From Progne subis subis (taxonomy: Eukaryota; Chordata; Aves; Passeriformes; Hirundinidae): DNA of 64,000 nt. The first letter of the stretch is position 1, and every line of letters begins with the position of its first letter. The stretch spans positions 62,001-126,000 of the forward strand of contig JAKJHU010000538.1 of NCBI GenBank assembly GCA_022316685.1, in the 5' to 3' direction. Made by a program: the position numbers and the translations under genes. The notes beneath the pieces were generated by a model. The model had not been told where the DNA came from and searched no databases. It was given only the letters and a program-made list of their open reading frames with translations. Shown here in pieces: positions 10,451 to 21,840 of the stretch.

Positions 10451-10985
10451 GTGTTGGGGAGGATGAAGCCAAAAAACCCTATAAATATGATTGCCTATAT
10501 TCTGAGAATGTGGGGCCTGTGGGTGAGATGGAATTGAAAGTAAGTTTTGATGTTTGAGATGTATTGGATACTGGATGTATGGGAAAACAGTTGTGTGACC
10601 AGCTGAAGGTTACCTGCAGCCAGATCCAGGTCAAATGGAATGTTCTGTCTCACCGCCCAATGGTTCATCCCACACCTGTACCCCTCCCCTGAAGTATCAG
10701 GTATCTGTAACCCCATTGGCACAGGTCCTGTTCCGGCCCACATCGAGACCCCTTATCAGGGGGCTGCAAAGGTGGCTCAGCCTCTTGCTCTTTGCTCTTT
10801 TGCTCATTGCTTTTACTCCCCTCCATTCCCTACCTTTCCCTTCCCCCACCTCCTAGGCCTTGCCACGAGCTGCAGCCTGGCAGCTCAGAGCAAGGCCTCA
10901 CATCCCTTACAATAAACCCAATCTTCTAAAACCTAACTACAGAGATCTCTCATCTACATTTATATACACCGTCCTGGAGTCCACA
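10451..10985 (+). repeat. Putative solo LTR inserted in ERV-2 RNase H
   Basis: It begins TGTGTTGGGGAGG and ends GTCCTGGAGTCCACA, with AATAAA at about 10911. RNase H coding sequence stops just before it and resumes just after it. Flanking GCAAG and GCAGC match at only three of five positions, so a duplication is uncertain. Confidence 0.6.
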
Positions 10986-10989
10986 GCAG

Positions 10990-12372
10990 CAGCAGGAAAA
11001 ACAAATTCTACACAAGAGTATTAAACATGCACAAGAGATACTGAGGCTATTAGATGCCGTACAGCTACCTGAGACAGTAGCCATAATGCACATAAAGGCA
11101 CACCAAAAAGTGAGCTCTGAATTAGAAGAAGGGAATATGCTGGCGGACAGAGAGGCAAAAGAAGCAGCAAAAGGTGAGGCACCTGATAAGGCTGTTGAGG
11201 CAGCATTGATTCCAGATGGAAAAGTTTCTATTGAAGGTAAGCCAATGGACAATAAGAGAGATAAGAAACTTATCAAGGTAGAAAAGGCAAGTTATAACCA
11301 GGAAGGATGGGCTGTAACAGAAGAAGAGAAACTTGTAGTACCCTCCTATTTGTTGTGGTCATTAGTACAGAAAGAACGTGAGAAAACACACTGGGGAATA
11401 GATGCCCTGTATAACCATTTGAAAGAAAGAAACATGGCCAGGAAATTGCAGGGCACAGTGATACAAGTAACTCGTCAGTGTAGTCTTTGCCTCCAAACTA
11501 ACCCTAAAAATATCCCAAAGCCTAAAGTGAGACAAATTGAGAAAGGCTGTGGACCTGGGCAACAGTGGCAAATTGATTTTACAGAACTACCCAGGAAGGG
11601 AGGGTATTGTTACATATTGGTATTAACTGATACCTTTTCAGCATGGCCAGAAGCCTTTCCTGCCAGGACAGCTAAGGTGCTGTTGCCAGAAATAATACCA
11701 CGATTTGGAGTTCCAGCCACCATATCCTCAGATAGGGGACCATACTTTATTTCAAAAATTGTGCAGCAAGTAAGTCAACACCTGGGAATAGACTGGGAAT
11801 TGCATACCCCATACCACCCTCAATCTAGTGGCCAGGTGGAAAAGATGAACCATTTGATTAAACAACAAATTGTGAGATTGGGGCAAGAAGCAAATTTGCC
11901 CAGGCCCCAGGCTCTCCCATTGGCCTTATTGCGAATTCGGACAAAGCCAAGGGCAAAAGAGAAAATAAGCCCTTTTGAAATATTGTATGGAAGGCCGTAT
12001 GCAGTTCAAGGGGGAACAGCACCCATTCAAGTAGGGGAAGAAACCCTACATGGATATATGGTGGCCCTAAATAAACAACTTAGAGAAATTGAGAAATATG
12101 TGGCTGGAACTCAAAACAGACAACTAGATGGGCCAGTACATAATGTACAACCAGGGGATTATGTGTATGTTAAGTCTTTTGCAGAAAAAACCTTAGAACC
12201 ACAGTGAGAAGGACCATTCCAGGTGCTCCTCACTACCTTCACTGCAATCAAGATCAAAGAACAGAAGGCCTGGATCCATCACTCCCAAGTGAAGAAAGCA
12301 CCAGAGGGAATTTGGAAGGTCACACCAGGCGATAACGAACTGAAGCTGAAGCTCACTCGGAACAACAAATAA
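10990..12372 (+). pseudogene. pol: RNase H C-terminus plus integrase (ERV-2), one internal stop
   Basis: Upstream of the first ATG (11086) the frame is already open with [16 protein letters not shown], the end of RNase H, followed by HIKAHQK. Integrase follows: an HHCC zinc domain ([12 protein letters not shown], then CSLC), then the catalytic residues in [16 protein letters not shown] and GQVEKMN. After GDYVYVKSF a TGA at 12205 replaces a codon. The frame then continues in register through GPFQVLL and WIHHSQVK to TAA at 12370. One nonsense mutation thus separates core and C-terminal domain; otherwise this is the best-kept integrase in the window. Confidence 0.85.
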
Positions 12373-12426
12373 ATGGACTAATAGTTATTATGGACATTAT
12401 GTGGAAAGTTGTAACTATTGTAGTAA

Positions 12427-13100
12427 ATGCATCCAGGCAAACAGACAACTTCACTTGTGTGTATAGGACAAGGTTGCGTCTGTCTTAGGACAGCATGCCC
12501 CATCATAAAGATAGACAGCCAAATTGTGAATGAGACTCCATTCAATTTGTGTGTTTGCAATTTTGTTAGAATTAAGGGATGTGATTTTTCCTATCGGGCA
12601 CCCGTAATATCACATCAATATATAAAGGCCAACCTAGCCACTGTGCAGAAGATACTGCCTGTGCCCATAGGAATGAATTTGACTTTAGTTGCTCAATTGT
12701 TGAAACATCACCAATTGAGAGAAATCTTAAAAGAAATTAGAGATGGAGGGGAAAAGACATTAATTACAATACACCATGACACAGAGACCATCAAAAGGGT
12801 TTTTAAAAGGCTTGAGGAACATTTGTCTCATCATTAGTGGGATGTGCCTTTTAGGTGGTCACCGACAGCAACCAGTATGCTGAATGCCTTAATCCACCCT
12901 ATAGTTGTGTCGCTTATTTTGGTCAGCACAAGTTTAGTGTTATCTGTTGTAATACTTGTTTAGAATTAGAAGATGCTATGACAAGTGGCAGCTTTAACAT
13001 CACTGTCAAAGGCGTATGGCTTGGTCTTGAGAGACACTAGCTGTACGGCTTGGATAGATGAGGAAGACTCTGTATACTGAGTAAAGGAATTTACTCATTT
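12427..13100 (+). pseudogene. env: env remnant (ERV-2), mostly transmembrane subunit
   Basis: An open frame at 12427-12834 encodes a Cys-rich segment (CIGQGCVCLRTACP, CVCNFVRIKGCDFSY) and IGMNLTLVAQLLKHHQLREIL, closely parallel to ERV-3 env at 22115-22612. A second short frame at 12855-13037 has further Cys residues. Signal peptide, most of the surface subunit and a clear membrane anchor are absent, so this is a truncated, non-functional env. Confidence 0.65.
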
Positions 13101-13118
13101 CAAAGAAGAAGTGGGGAA

Positions 13119-13739
13119 TGAGACATTAAATTTGAAGAATTAGGGATTTTAGGAAAGTTAAGATAATAAATTGCTGAATTAGCTGAAGTAGATAGGTAAG
13201 CTTTGTTCGCAGTTAACAGAAGCCGGATCTTAGATAAGCTGTCCCGGATTTAGTAACTCATTGCTTGTCAGCTTTATGTTTATGTAGCTGTGCTTGTAAC
13301 GAAAAACAAAATGTGGTAAATAGGACATAAGATAGCTGCAGATTTCCTGCTTAAAGGACCCATTGAGCACAGGAAACTGTCAGTTCTACCAAGGATTCAT
13401 TTGTCACGAATGCATTGAAAAGGTAGAAAGGTCAGGACGAGGAAGACTCATCTTACTTCCTCATTTTGGGTGACCCCTTCCCCAGAAGAGACCCCCGACT
13501 CATTTTAGGAAACAAACAATAGCCTTTTTTGCCAATTAGCATACGAAGCGAGGAATGGGAGGTGACAGGGGTATGAATATGTATTTGTATTTGGGTATTC
13601 AACACTTTTGTAAATAAAAGGCTTTGTAATTACCTGTGAATTTTGCAGTGCGTATTAGGGAACTATCCCGCGTGCTGCCTGGCCGTAATAAGCATACACT
13701 TTCTAACTTTAAACTGTTAGAGAGTTTTTGTCCGTCACA
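13119..13739 (+). repeat. 3' LTR of ERV-2
   Basis: It starts TGAGACATTAAATTTG after a purine run and ends TTTTTGTCCGTCACA. Its first part matches 9817-10097. A late AATAAA (about 13613) precedes the R/U5-like end. Confidence 0.8.
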
Positions 13740-13861
13740 GTTAGGTATCAATACTAGATCAATACCCATATTTCTTTAATGAATCAGTTTGTGGAGTTGG
13801 AAGTTTTAATTTTGTGTTTTAACTATTTCGTGTAGCATTATTACTTTAAGTTGCCTCACTA

Positions 13862-14190
13862 TGGTTGAATATCAAGTCTTAGTAATGTTTTTAAGGGCAT
13901 GAGAAGATTTGGTATTACTTATGGATGAGTATAAATATTCCCCGGAAAGGAAAAAAGTTTTAGGAAAGGAATATAAACTTATGGACAGATAACAAGTTTT
14001 GGTAGTGTTCCTCGAGACATGAGAAAAATTGCTATCACCTATGGATGAATACCAAGTCTTAAGATAAGTCTTAAGACTTAGTATTGCTTATGGACAGATA
14101 TCAAGTTCTGGTAGTATTTTCAAAGCATGAGAGACTTGGTATCACTTATGGACGGTATACTTCCACAGTATACACCTATGGACAATTTTG
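13862..14190 (+). repeat. Imperfect tandem repeat, about 58-60 bp unit beginning ATGG
   Basis: Units start near 13862, 13920, 13980, 14040, 14090 and 14148, each with TTATGGA or CTATGGA at the boundary. Several share ATCAAGTYTTGGTAGT and GAGACTTGGTATYACT. Some units are shortened. No ORF is kept through them, and flanking sequence is T-rich without recognised genes. Confidence 0.6.
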
Positions 14191-14556
14191 TTATTGCTTA
14201 TTTTAATAATACTAATCTTAAGTTTTCTTAAGTATATCTTTGTTAAACACATTAAGTGTCAAGGAAATTACACTATATTGTATTTTACTTTTAGTAGCAA
14301 AAGGTTTTAAATGCTGCTAATTTTCCAATTTATATATTTCAATACCTTTTCTTAACTTAGAAATTCTACCAATTCTAAGTTCTGTTAAATTGATCTCTAG
14401 TTTTGCTTTAATTTCATAGAAATTAGGTAATTAAGTTTAATATTGTCAATTTAAAGTATCATTTGTAAACTGGATTTTACTTATCATTATTAATTGTGTT
14501 GATTGTATTGTCTTGCGTTTGTAAGTGCCTGCAAAGATCCATATAGGGGTCTTCTT

Positions 14557-14560
<4 letters not shown>

Positions 14561-14596
<36 letters not shown>
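14561..14596 (+). repeat. Poly(A) run of 36 A
   Basis: Thirty-six A residues are followed by TAGGGGGAATTATAAG. It could be the tail of a retrotransposed copy, or an expanded purine tract before an LTR. Confidence 0.7.
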
Positions 14597-14598
<2 letters not shown>

Positions 14599-15384
14599 GG
14601 GGGAATTATAAGAGATACCCTTTTAGATTAGGGTGAGAAAAACCTTCCTCCCAGGAGCCTTTGCAGCCACGTTAATATTTCTTAGGTTTCGTTGTTTCAT
14701 TGGTTTGTTAAGTTTATGTCACCCTGTTTCCATATATGTACACCTGCCAGAATGTTCTTCTTTCCCCTGAACCCCATTGGGTTATTTTTGCCACAGTAAC
14801 ACACCACTGTAATCCCATTAGTCCCCCCCAGTTCCTAGCCACCCCTCTGCACCATGTTTCCCTATCCCTATTGCACCTTGACCCTCAGAAACACCCCTTT
14901 TATCTGGTATATAACCCTGGACCCTTGGCCCATTTTTGGCTCTGGTCCCTGGTCTACATTCGAGGCTGCAGCCACGATGCACGCGTCGACAACAAACAGC
15001 CCTCGGATTTCCAAACGGGATCCCGTCTCCTCGCCTTTATAATCAGCTCTTTATTAGCAGAGTGCACCGGGCCCCAGAGGCACTGGTCGCTCTCAGGGAC
15101 ACGCAGTAGTGCGATGCTACAGCTGGGTTTAACTGAGGTATGCAAGGCACCTTTCTATCAGGTGACGTGTCAGTTTGCCAGGGTTCATTGCCTGTTCAGT
15201 TGTAAAGTCCCAGGCAATGGGAGGTGATAACTACTCTAGGAACCTGCCCAAATCCTTCCACACACACTGCCATCCAGCGACCAGCCGCTTCAGGGCACAT
15301 TTCAGTATATCCTCACCTACAGTTTGCTTTGTCTTACACCAGGATGACACCAGATTCCACAAACCCCATAGTGTGCCAACAGTA
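14597..15384 (+). other. LTR-like or unassigned repeat sequence
   Basis: It begins with a purine tract (TAGGGGGAA) and contains a TATA-like TATATAA at about 14907 in Pro/Thr-coloured sequence, which hints at a retroviral LTR. No TG...CA boundaries, polyadenylation signal or duplication could be fixed. No coding region is supported. Confidence 0.3.
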
Positions 15385-15717
15385 TTAGTTATTAGTATTA
15401 ATCGTATTCATCAGCTTCATATAAGGACGAACAAGGAATGTGGCAGCCTGCATTCTAAAACAATACACATAGTTCCCAGGTAGGGAGAGGGATTCCCGGG
15501 ATTCCCTCATTGTCCTCAGAAAATAGCTCCCCCAGCACAACAAAGCCATCTGTGTCACAGCAAAGCACAGAGCCACCGTTTGTATTAACATGTTCCCAAA
15601 CGCAACAAAACAAGGAGATAAGCAGCATACCTGACAAACTCCATGTCCCACACAGGAGCTTGCTGCTCAGTAACTACTATTACTATGGCATGCAAGATAT
15701 ATAACCAGCATTTTTTC
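15385..15717 (-). pseudogene. Fragment of retroviral leader/gag N-terminus, minus-strand ERV remnant
   Basis: Downstream (on minus) of a primer-binding-like site are short overlapping frames with hydrophobic, aromatic stretches such as MEFVRYAAYLLV. They resemble in placement and style the gag N-terminal segments of ERVL-1 and ERVL-2. Stops are frequent. This is a position-based assignment and weak. Confidence 0.35.
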
Positions 15718-15737
15718 AGCCCACATTGGGCACAAAA
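15718..15737 (-). other. Primer-binding-site-like sequence
   Basis: On the minus strand TTTTGTGCCCAATGTGGGC follows the LTR end ...CCACCACAGTTCA. It resembles retroviral sites of the TGGCGCCCAACGTGGGGC type, with changes. It supports reading 15740-16740 as a minus-strand 5' LTR. Confidence 0.4.
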
Positions 15738-15739
15738 TG

Positions 15740-16680
15740 AACTGTGGTGGGGTGGTTTTGGCTTCACGCCAGGTGCCCACCAGACTGCTCTATCACTTCC
15801 CCTTCTCAGCTGGACAATGGAGAGAAAACAATATGAAAAACAACTTGCAGGTTTCGATAAGGCAGTCTACTAAAGCAAAAGTGAAAGTTTGCACATGAAC
15901 AAGGAGAGGGAAAAAAGAAAGAATTTATTGTCTAGTTTAGATCAGCAAGCACTGCCTGCCCACTTCCTGGAAAGCAGGGCTTCAGCATAGAAGTTGCTAC
16001 GGAAGGCAAATGTCATACATAAGAAATTCTTCTCCTGCCTCCTCCTGTACTTAGCTTTTATATCTCAGCTGATGTCATACCGCGTCGTGACAGGTAGAAG
16101 AATTATAAAAGAAAGGCCTCATAAAATCAGGCCTGCTCTAATAAATTAATAGCTATCCTGTCATCTCTTCTAAGTGTAGTTAAGCAATTTGCAAGTTCCC
16201 ATGCGAAAACAAACTTAGTAGGAAAGGTTCGTTAGCACAACAACCTGTTCTTGGGTTGAAAAGTAAGTGCATCTGTGTAAACAACTAAATCTGTTCCATG
16301 AGAACCCATAAAGGAAAAATGTAAACAACCTGAATCTTAGCATGTACACACAAATACCCTTCTGACCAATAAATGAAGTAGTAAGAAAACTACCAGCCAA
16401 TGGGTGTTGCACACGAGGTCTGTGAAAACTGTATAAAATAAGTTATGTGAATAAAGAATTGGCTTTCCCCTGCACGAAGATAATGGAGCCTTGGCTGACT
16501 TATTACAACAAAAGAGTACAAAAAATCCCTCTGGCCAGTTTGGGTCAGCTGTCCTGGTTGTGTCTCCTCCAAAGATCTTGCCCAACCCTAGCCTACAGAT
16601 GATGGGGTGGAATGTTGGAGGGACAGCTCTAATGCTGTTGCTAGCACTGAACAGCAGTAGCCAAAACACTAGCATCTTAT
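15740..16680 (-). repeat. ERV LTR remnant (minus), interrupted by another LTR
   Basis: It contains the antisense of a motif often met in bird LTRs (GGACAGCTGACCCAAACTG, seen here inverted at about 16537-16560). The same motif appears in plus orientation at 43441-43460. The part from 15740 to about 16090 continues after the inserted LTR at 16512-16680. Exact ends are uncertain. Confidence 0.5.
16091..16511 (+). repeat. Inserted LTR, plus orientation
   Basis: It carries a TATA-like TATAAAATAA at about 16432 and AATAAA at about 16453, and ends TGACTTATTACAACA. Sequence on either side belongs to the older minus-strand LTR. The left end (TGACAGG) is approximate. Confidence 0.5.
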
Positions 16681-17664
16681 ATTCCTGGTTAGAGGAGTAG
16701 GGTGCCAGTTACAACTAAGTGGGTATAAACCAAACTGTACTGTCTGTGTGTCAGTTCTGATGAACTGTTAATGATGGAGCATTTTCAGTAGCTGCCCAAG
16801 GCACAACTGTCATCTCAGACTACAAGATGGGTGTTAAACGAGAGAAGGAAAAAGGCAAACTCTTCCAGGCAGGATAACGGTTTGCTTTTTCTTCACAAAT
16901 GACTCAGATGTACTAGCTCCCCTCCAGGAAGTATCAGCACAGTCCCACCCATCCTGAGGGGGTAATTTCTGCTAATGGGTCATAATGGACTAAATGGCAT
17001 TAGAAGAATAGGCAGCTGTACTTGATGCCTTATCGGGACTACCTAAAAACAGAGGCCGGACAAAATTAAGGGAATAAAAAGTGGTTATATATATATATAT
17101 TGAAGGGCCTTCAGGTACATTTTGGGCAGACAAAGCCCCCCAGGGGCTATACCCAAAAATGGACAAGGGATCACGGGTTTTTCATACTTTTATAAGTTTG
17201 GTCCATTTGCATTCTGAGGGTTAATCTTCCAATTACAGCTTCTGGTAATGAAGTCATTTACCCCAAGTTTGCTCCCCCCCCCCCCTCCAATTCACTTTTG
17301 GTTACATTTCTCAGGGCCTGAGGCAGTAGGGTGTCCTTGGATCCCAGGCCTAGAGAGGAACTGTTTTATCTGACCAAACAGGAAAGCAGTAGCTAACACT
17401 CTATATGGAGTTCAGAGTTACACACTAAAGAATTGCACGATTACAAATATAATGAAAAATACAAAAGCTGAAATCCTAAGGCATCATAGTAACTTAGACC
17501 ATCAAAGACTCCCAAAATATCCCATGACTCACAGTATTACATCATTCCATTGTGAAACGCCCCACCCTGGGGGAGGTACTGAGCATTCCCCACCTGAATT
17601 TAAGCATATATATTTGGGTTTGGGGACTTGGGACACCAGCACTCAAGGGATCCGGAGGAAGACC
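16681..17664 (+). repeat. LTR of the ERVL-2 type, 3'-truncated, with a nested LTR
   Basis: It matches, inverted, the LTR at 37096-37802: TCCTGGTTA..GGGTGCCAG at the start, through GACCATCAAAGACTCCC and CCCACCCTGGGGGAGG. It is interrupted by the LTR at 17023-17486 and stops at about 17664, where ERVL-1 integrase sequence (minus) begins. Its last third is missing. Confidence 0.65.
17023..17486 (-). repeat. Solo LTR with 9-bp inverted ends and 4-bp TSD
   Basis: It begins TGATGCCTT and ends AAGGCATCA. Flanks are TACT and TAGT, and the paralogous unoccupied site in the LTR at 37096-37802 reads CAGT, so a 4-bp duplication with one change is likely. A relative lies at 36300-36751. In that copy TATA and AATAAA lie on the plus strand, so this one is minus. 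Confidence 0.75.
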
Positions 17665-18437
17665 AGAACATGATGGCCTGAGGCATCATGGGCCCATCGA
17701 GTTTGGAAAAAACTCTCCCTTGTGTTGCCAGTCCAAATGTATCTGTGACACCTCTGTTTTTGCAGCCTGAGCCACCTGTTTGTTGTTTTGGTGCTCCTCA
17801 TTAGCCTGACTCTTGGGCACATGGGCATCCACATGACAGACTTTCATAGGTAGCTTCTCTGCATGAGAGGCAATGTCTTGCCATTCTTCAGCAGCCCAGA
17901 CTGGTCTTCCCCTGGGCTGCCAGTTGTCCTTTTTCCACCTTTCCAGCCACCCCCAGAGAGCATTGGCTACTATCCATGAATCAATGTAGAGGTACAGCTT
18001 TGGCCATTTCTCTCTTTCAGCAATGTCCAGGGACAACTGGATGGCTTTGAGTTCAGCAAGTTGGGCCGATACAACTTCTCCTTCAGTAGCTACTGTGACC
18101 TGTCATGTGGGGCTCCATACGGCTGCTTTCCATTTTTGGTTCATCCCTACAATGCAACAGGAACCATCAGTGAAAAGAGTGTAGCATGTTTCTTCTGTTG
18201 GCAGTCGGATGTACAGTGGAGATTCCTCAGTATGGGTCACCTGTTCCTGCTCCTCTTTGTCAGTCAGACAGAAGTTTTCACCTTTGGGCCAGTTTGTAAT
18301 TATTTCCAAGATCCCAGGGAGATCTGGGTTTCCAATACAGGCGCGCTAGGTGATGAGGGCAATCCATTTTCTCCATGAGGCGTCGGTGGCGTTGGTGGTA
18401 TGGTGGGTAGAGGGAACCTTTCCTTTGAACATCCAAC
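17665..18437 (-). pseudogene. pol: ERVL-1 RNase H and integrase N-terminus
   Basis: On minus, TLFTDGSC (about 18170) gives the first catalytic Asp region, then YIDSWIVANALWGWLERWKK (about 17965) holds the later Asp, and CHVDAHVPK marks the RNase H end. LDWQHKGE leads into the integrase zinc domain and RWAHDASGH is its last recognisable piece. Shifts near 18110 and 17700 break the frame. The rest of integrase is absent. Confidence 0.75.
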
Positions 18438-19164
18438 TGCTGGGGGTTAAGTTTTCCTGTGGAATTTTTTCCCCCCATAAGTTGCTAGGAGACTAAATAC
18501 TGATGCTTAAAGGGTGCTTGCCCTGTACAAAAGAAGTGGATCACTTCGTTTAGTGGGGGAGGAAAAGGCTCCCGAGAGCTGAGGGTAGTAGTCTCTCGGC
18601 TCTCGGTTTTCCGGGGAGGACGGTCGAGCGATGGCTAGCTGCGTCGAGTCCACGGTTAAAGGAGGAGTCCGGTCCTGGGAATTCTATCGTCTGCTGGAGC
18701 GCCCGGGAGTTCAGAGCTCTTCGCATGCCCTGCGGGATTTGGGTCAGCCCGGGTCCAGCCGCCGCAGCTTTGTCAGCACTGCTCACTTTGCCTGCCGGGA
18801 CACCCCCCTGTCTGCTGGGACAACCCACCGTTTCCAGACATCAGCCCCGAGTTTCCACCGTTTCGGCTTGCTGCTCTTGGGGTCCCAAGAGATCAGATTG
18901 CCCGGGACTTGTGAGACAAAGCCCCTCGGGGTTCTCGGTTCTGTTTATTATTATTATAATTGCTGTTGTTGTTTGTCTGTCCTGTTATATTTACTAGTAA
19001 AGGACTGTTATTCCTTTCCTCATAGCTCTGACTGAAAAGGTTTTTGTTGTTTTTTATTTTAATCTTCCAAATCATAATAACATGGAGGGAAGGGATTGGA
19101 ATTCCCCATTCCTAGAGAGGCCCCGCCTCTCCTTAGCAGATACCTGTCTTTTCAAACCAAGACA
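18438..19164 (+). repeat. Solo ERVL-type LTR (LTR-B) in ERVL-1 pol, 5-bp TSD (CCAAC/CCACC)
   Basis: It starts TGCTGGGGGTTAAG and ends CAAACCAAGACA, the family of 6333. Flanks are CCAAC (18433-18437) and CCACC (19165-19169); the uninterrupted paralogous site at about 31867 reads CCAGC before CTAGCA. It is the right-hand parent of the hybrid LTR at 55736-56417. Confidence 0.88.
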
Positions 19165-20410
19165 CCACCCTAGCACCAGTAGTCAGGGCGCCAGGAGGAC
19201 TTGTGCTCCTGTGCCAATCATCTACAAGGTGGCATGGACTCCTTCACAGGCTGACAAGATTTCCTTCTCTGTTGGGGTGTTGTTGGCTTTGGACCCTCTG
19301 TAACTTTGGCTCCAGAATTGCAGTGCTTGACGCTGAGTCTCACCAGGCACCTTCTGCCAAAGGCTCCAGGACAGACCATTGTTCCCGGCTGCAGAGTAGA
19401 GCATATTCTTCACCTCTGGTCCTGTCCTGACTGGGCCAAGGGCTATCGCATGAGCAATCTCCTGCTTGAGATCTGGGCGAAGGCTTGTTGCTGTTCAGGG
19501 CCCCAGTGGAAATCATTCTTTTTGCATGTTACCAGGTAAAGAAGGCTCATAATCTGGCTGTACTCAGGGAATGTGCATTTTCTGGAAACCTATGGCACCT
19601 AAGAAGGCTTGAGTTTCCTTCTTGCTGGTTGGTAGAGATATCATTGTGATCTTATTGATGACCTCAGTGGGAACCTCACACCGTCCATCTTGCCACTTTA
19701 CTCTCAGGAACTGGATCTCTCGGGCATGTCCCTTGACTTTACTCTTTTTGATGGTGAAGCCGACTTCCAGGAGAATCTGGATGATTTTTTTCTCCTTTCT
19801 TAAATACTTCTGCTGCTGTGTTCCCCCACACAATGATGCCACCAATGTACTGCAGATGTTCTGGAGCCTCACCCTTTTCCAGCGCAGTCTGGATCAGTCC
19901 ATGGCAGATGGTGGGACTGTGTTTCCATCTCTGGGGCAGTGGGCTTCCAGGTGTACTGCCCTCCTCTCCAGGTGAGGGCAAACTGAGGCCTGCACTTTGT
20001 TGCCAGAGGAATGGAGAAAAATGCACTTGCAAAGTCAATAGTGGAATACCACTTCGCTGCCTTGGAATCCAGCTCATACTGGAGCTCCAGCATGTCTGGC
20101 ACAGCAGGGCTCAGCGGTGGAGTTACTTCATTCAAGCTACGACAGTCCACTGTCAATCTCGATTCTCTGTCTGACTTGCGCACAGGACAAATGGGGCTGT
20201 TGAAGAGTGGGCCTTGAGGACCCCCCCCCCCATGGCTCTCCAGCTCACAGATCATCTTGTGGATGGGGATCATGGCATCTTGATTTTTCCAGTACTGCCA
20301 GCAGTGCACTGTCAAGGTGGAAGTTGGTACTTATTGTTCCTCCACCCTCAGCAGTCCAACTGCAGAAGGATTCTCTGACAGTCCAGGCAAGGTGTTCAAC
20401 TGCCTAATGC
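19165..20410 (-). pseudogene. pol: ERVL-1 reverse transcriptase and connection domain, active site YIGG
   Basis: Minus-strand frames give the RT N-terminal half (LTVDCRSLNEVTPPLSP, FASAFFSIPLA, QFALTWRGGQYTW), the active-site region (HLQYIGGIIVWG, 19838-19849), KSKVKGHAREIQFL, and tether pieces (SLWQKVPGETQR, TPTEKEIL). The catalytic YXDD is YIGG, so both metal-binding Asp are lost; ERVL-2 keeps YIDD at the same place. Frameshifts near 19880 and 19450 also break it. It cannot make an active polymerase. Confidence 0.85.
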
Positions 20411-20632
20411 CCTCTGCCTCCACAGCAGCTATCCTAAAAGCCCACCTGAGTCCTTTTGGGTCTTTGAAATAGCTGCTCTAGAAGAAATCTATGCCCAGAA
20501 TACACAGGGCCTCTGGGCCAGTCACAATTGGGTGTTTCTTCCACTCCTTCTCAGTCAAGCTTACCTCGGCTTCCAACAGGGTCAACTGCTGCGATCCCTG
20601 TCACCCCAACAATAGAAACGGGTTCTGCCCCC
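20411..20632 (-). pseudogene. pro: ERVL-1 protease, C-terminal part
   Basis: This is the downstream half of an aspartic protease frame (minus), including an ALCILGIDF-like segment near 20490. It matches ERVL-2 protease at 34002-34388. The catalytic half lies at 27903-28000 beyond the ERV-3 insertion; CCCCC at 20628-20632 is the left target-site duplication. Confidence 0.65.
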
Positions 20633-20776
20633 TGTCACGATCCGCTCGGACGAGCGGGGGTCGTGATGGTTCGTTTTCTGATCTCAGAGTGCAAAACACA
20701 ACACAGAGGGGATTTCAGCATTAAAACAAATGCACCTTTTATTGATTGACCATAGCAAAATGCGATAGAAGGATTA

Positions 20777-20814
<38 letters not shown>

Positions 20815-21510
20815 GGGGGGATATAGCTACCAAACGTGGAGACGGAGTCCTTGTGGTCCGGTCGATGGGTCCGCCTGTCACGTCGGGGAGAGGCGCTCTC
20901 CAAATCTCTGGTTAACTCAGGGGTTTTTATTATAGTCCTCAGTCACGGGGGGAACAGGTAAAAGTGTTGAAGCTCCCGAGGGGGAACAGGTAGTTCATGT
21001 TCTTAGCAGTAAGTGAGAGCCATTGTCTTCTTGGTCCAACGATCACGCCTCCAGGCAAACATCTCACTTTGGTTGAGTCAGCCCTAGCCCCCTGTATTGG
21101 GGTTGTCGGGGTCTGATGTCTCAGTCCTTGAGAGGGGCTTCATATAGGGGTCTCAATTTCAGTCCTTGCAAGGGGGTTTTGATCTCTATCTGTCACGGTG
21201 GTTGCGAAGCAGATGAAGGATTTTCTGTGGGGGACCACCAAAGTTACCCCAGAAAGTTCCCTTGGCCAAGAGGTGGGGAAATTCATAGGCTATTGTCGTG
21301 AAGCAGGGACCGTGAAGCAGGTGTAATCTTCAGGTACAGAACTACCATTACACTGCTCAAAGCCTGTGTACCGTGGCGTGGTGACACAGGAAAATGCACC
21401 TGCAGTTCTGGCAAGCATCCACCTCGAGCAGGCCAGAACTGCAGTGGGGTCCTCGGGGTCCTTATGATGATCGTGAGGCAAATGAAGGGAACTTCAGACA
21501 GACTCTTACA
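20633..21510 (-). repeat. 3' LTR of ERV-3
   Basis: On the plus strand it reads TGTCACGATCCGCTCGG...CAGACTCTTACA. A (GA)n tract near 20785-20812 is longer than in the partner LTR. A TTTATT (AATAAA on minus) lies at about 20737. Confidence 0.9.
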
Positions 21511-21840
21511 TCACCCCGTGACTCACGATTGTCTTCAAGAGATCTTCTTCAGCAGGGTTCCGTAGTGATGTTGCGAAATCTTCAGGACTCCTCAACGTTG
21601 GTAGTATATCCCAAGAAACAGAGGTAGTATGTAGAGAGGGAGAAAAAGAAGGAAAAGGAAAAGTAGAAAAGGGAAAAGTAAGAGTAATTAATTCAGATTA
21701 TCAAACAAATCACAATTAATCAAAACAATAAAAACAATCAGTATTAATTAAAATAATTCTTTCATAACAAATCACAGAAAATCAAAAGTAATTTTCAGAA
21801 GATTACAAAAGGAAATAATTTCAAAATATACATTCAAATT

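Larger units (their letters stand above)
9817..13739 (+). mobile_element. ERV-2: internally deleted endogenous provirus
   Basis: It has a truncated 5' LTR (9817-10097), RNase H and integrase (10108-12372, interrupted by another LTR), an env remnant (12427-13100), a purine-rich tract (GAAGAAGTGGGGAA) and a 3' LTR (13119-13739). The rest of the 5' LTR, gag, protease and most of RT are missing. Its env shares short motifs with ERV-3 (CDFSY followed by R or K, then AP; IGMNLTLV), so the two are related families. Confidence 0.8.

Noticed and set aside
20787..20812. (GA)n tract as a regulatory element
   Set aside because: It is a simple microsatellite that varies in length between the two LTRs of ERV-3.
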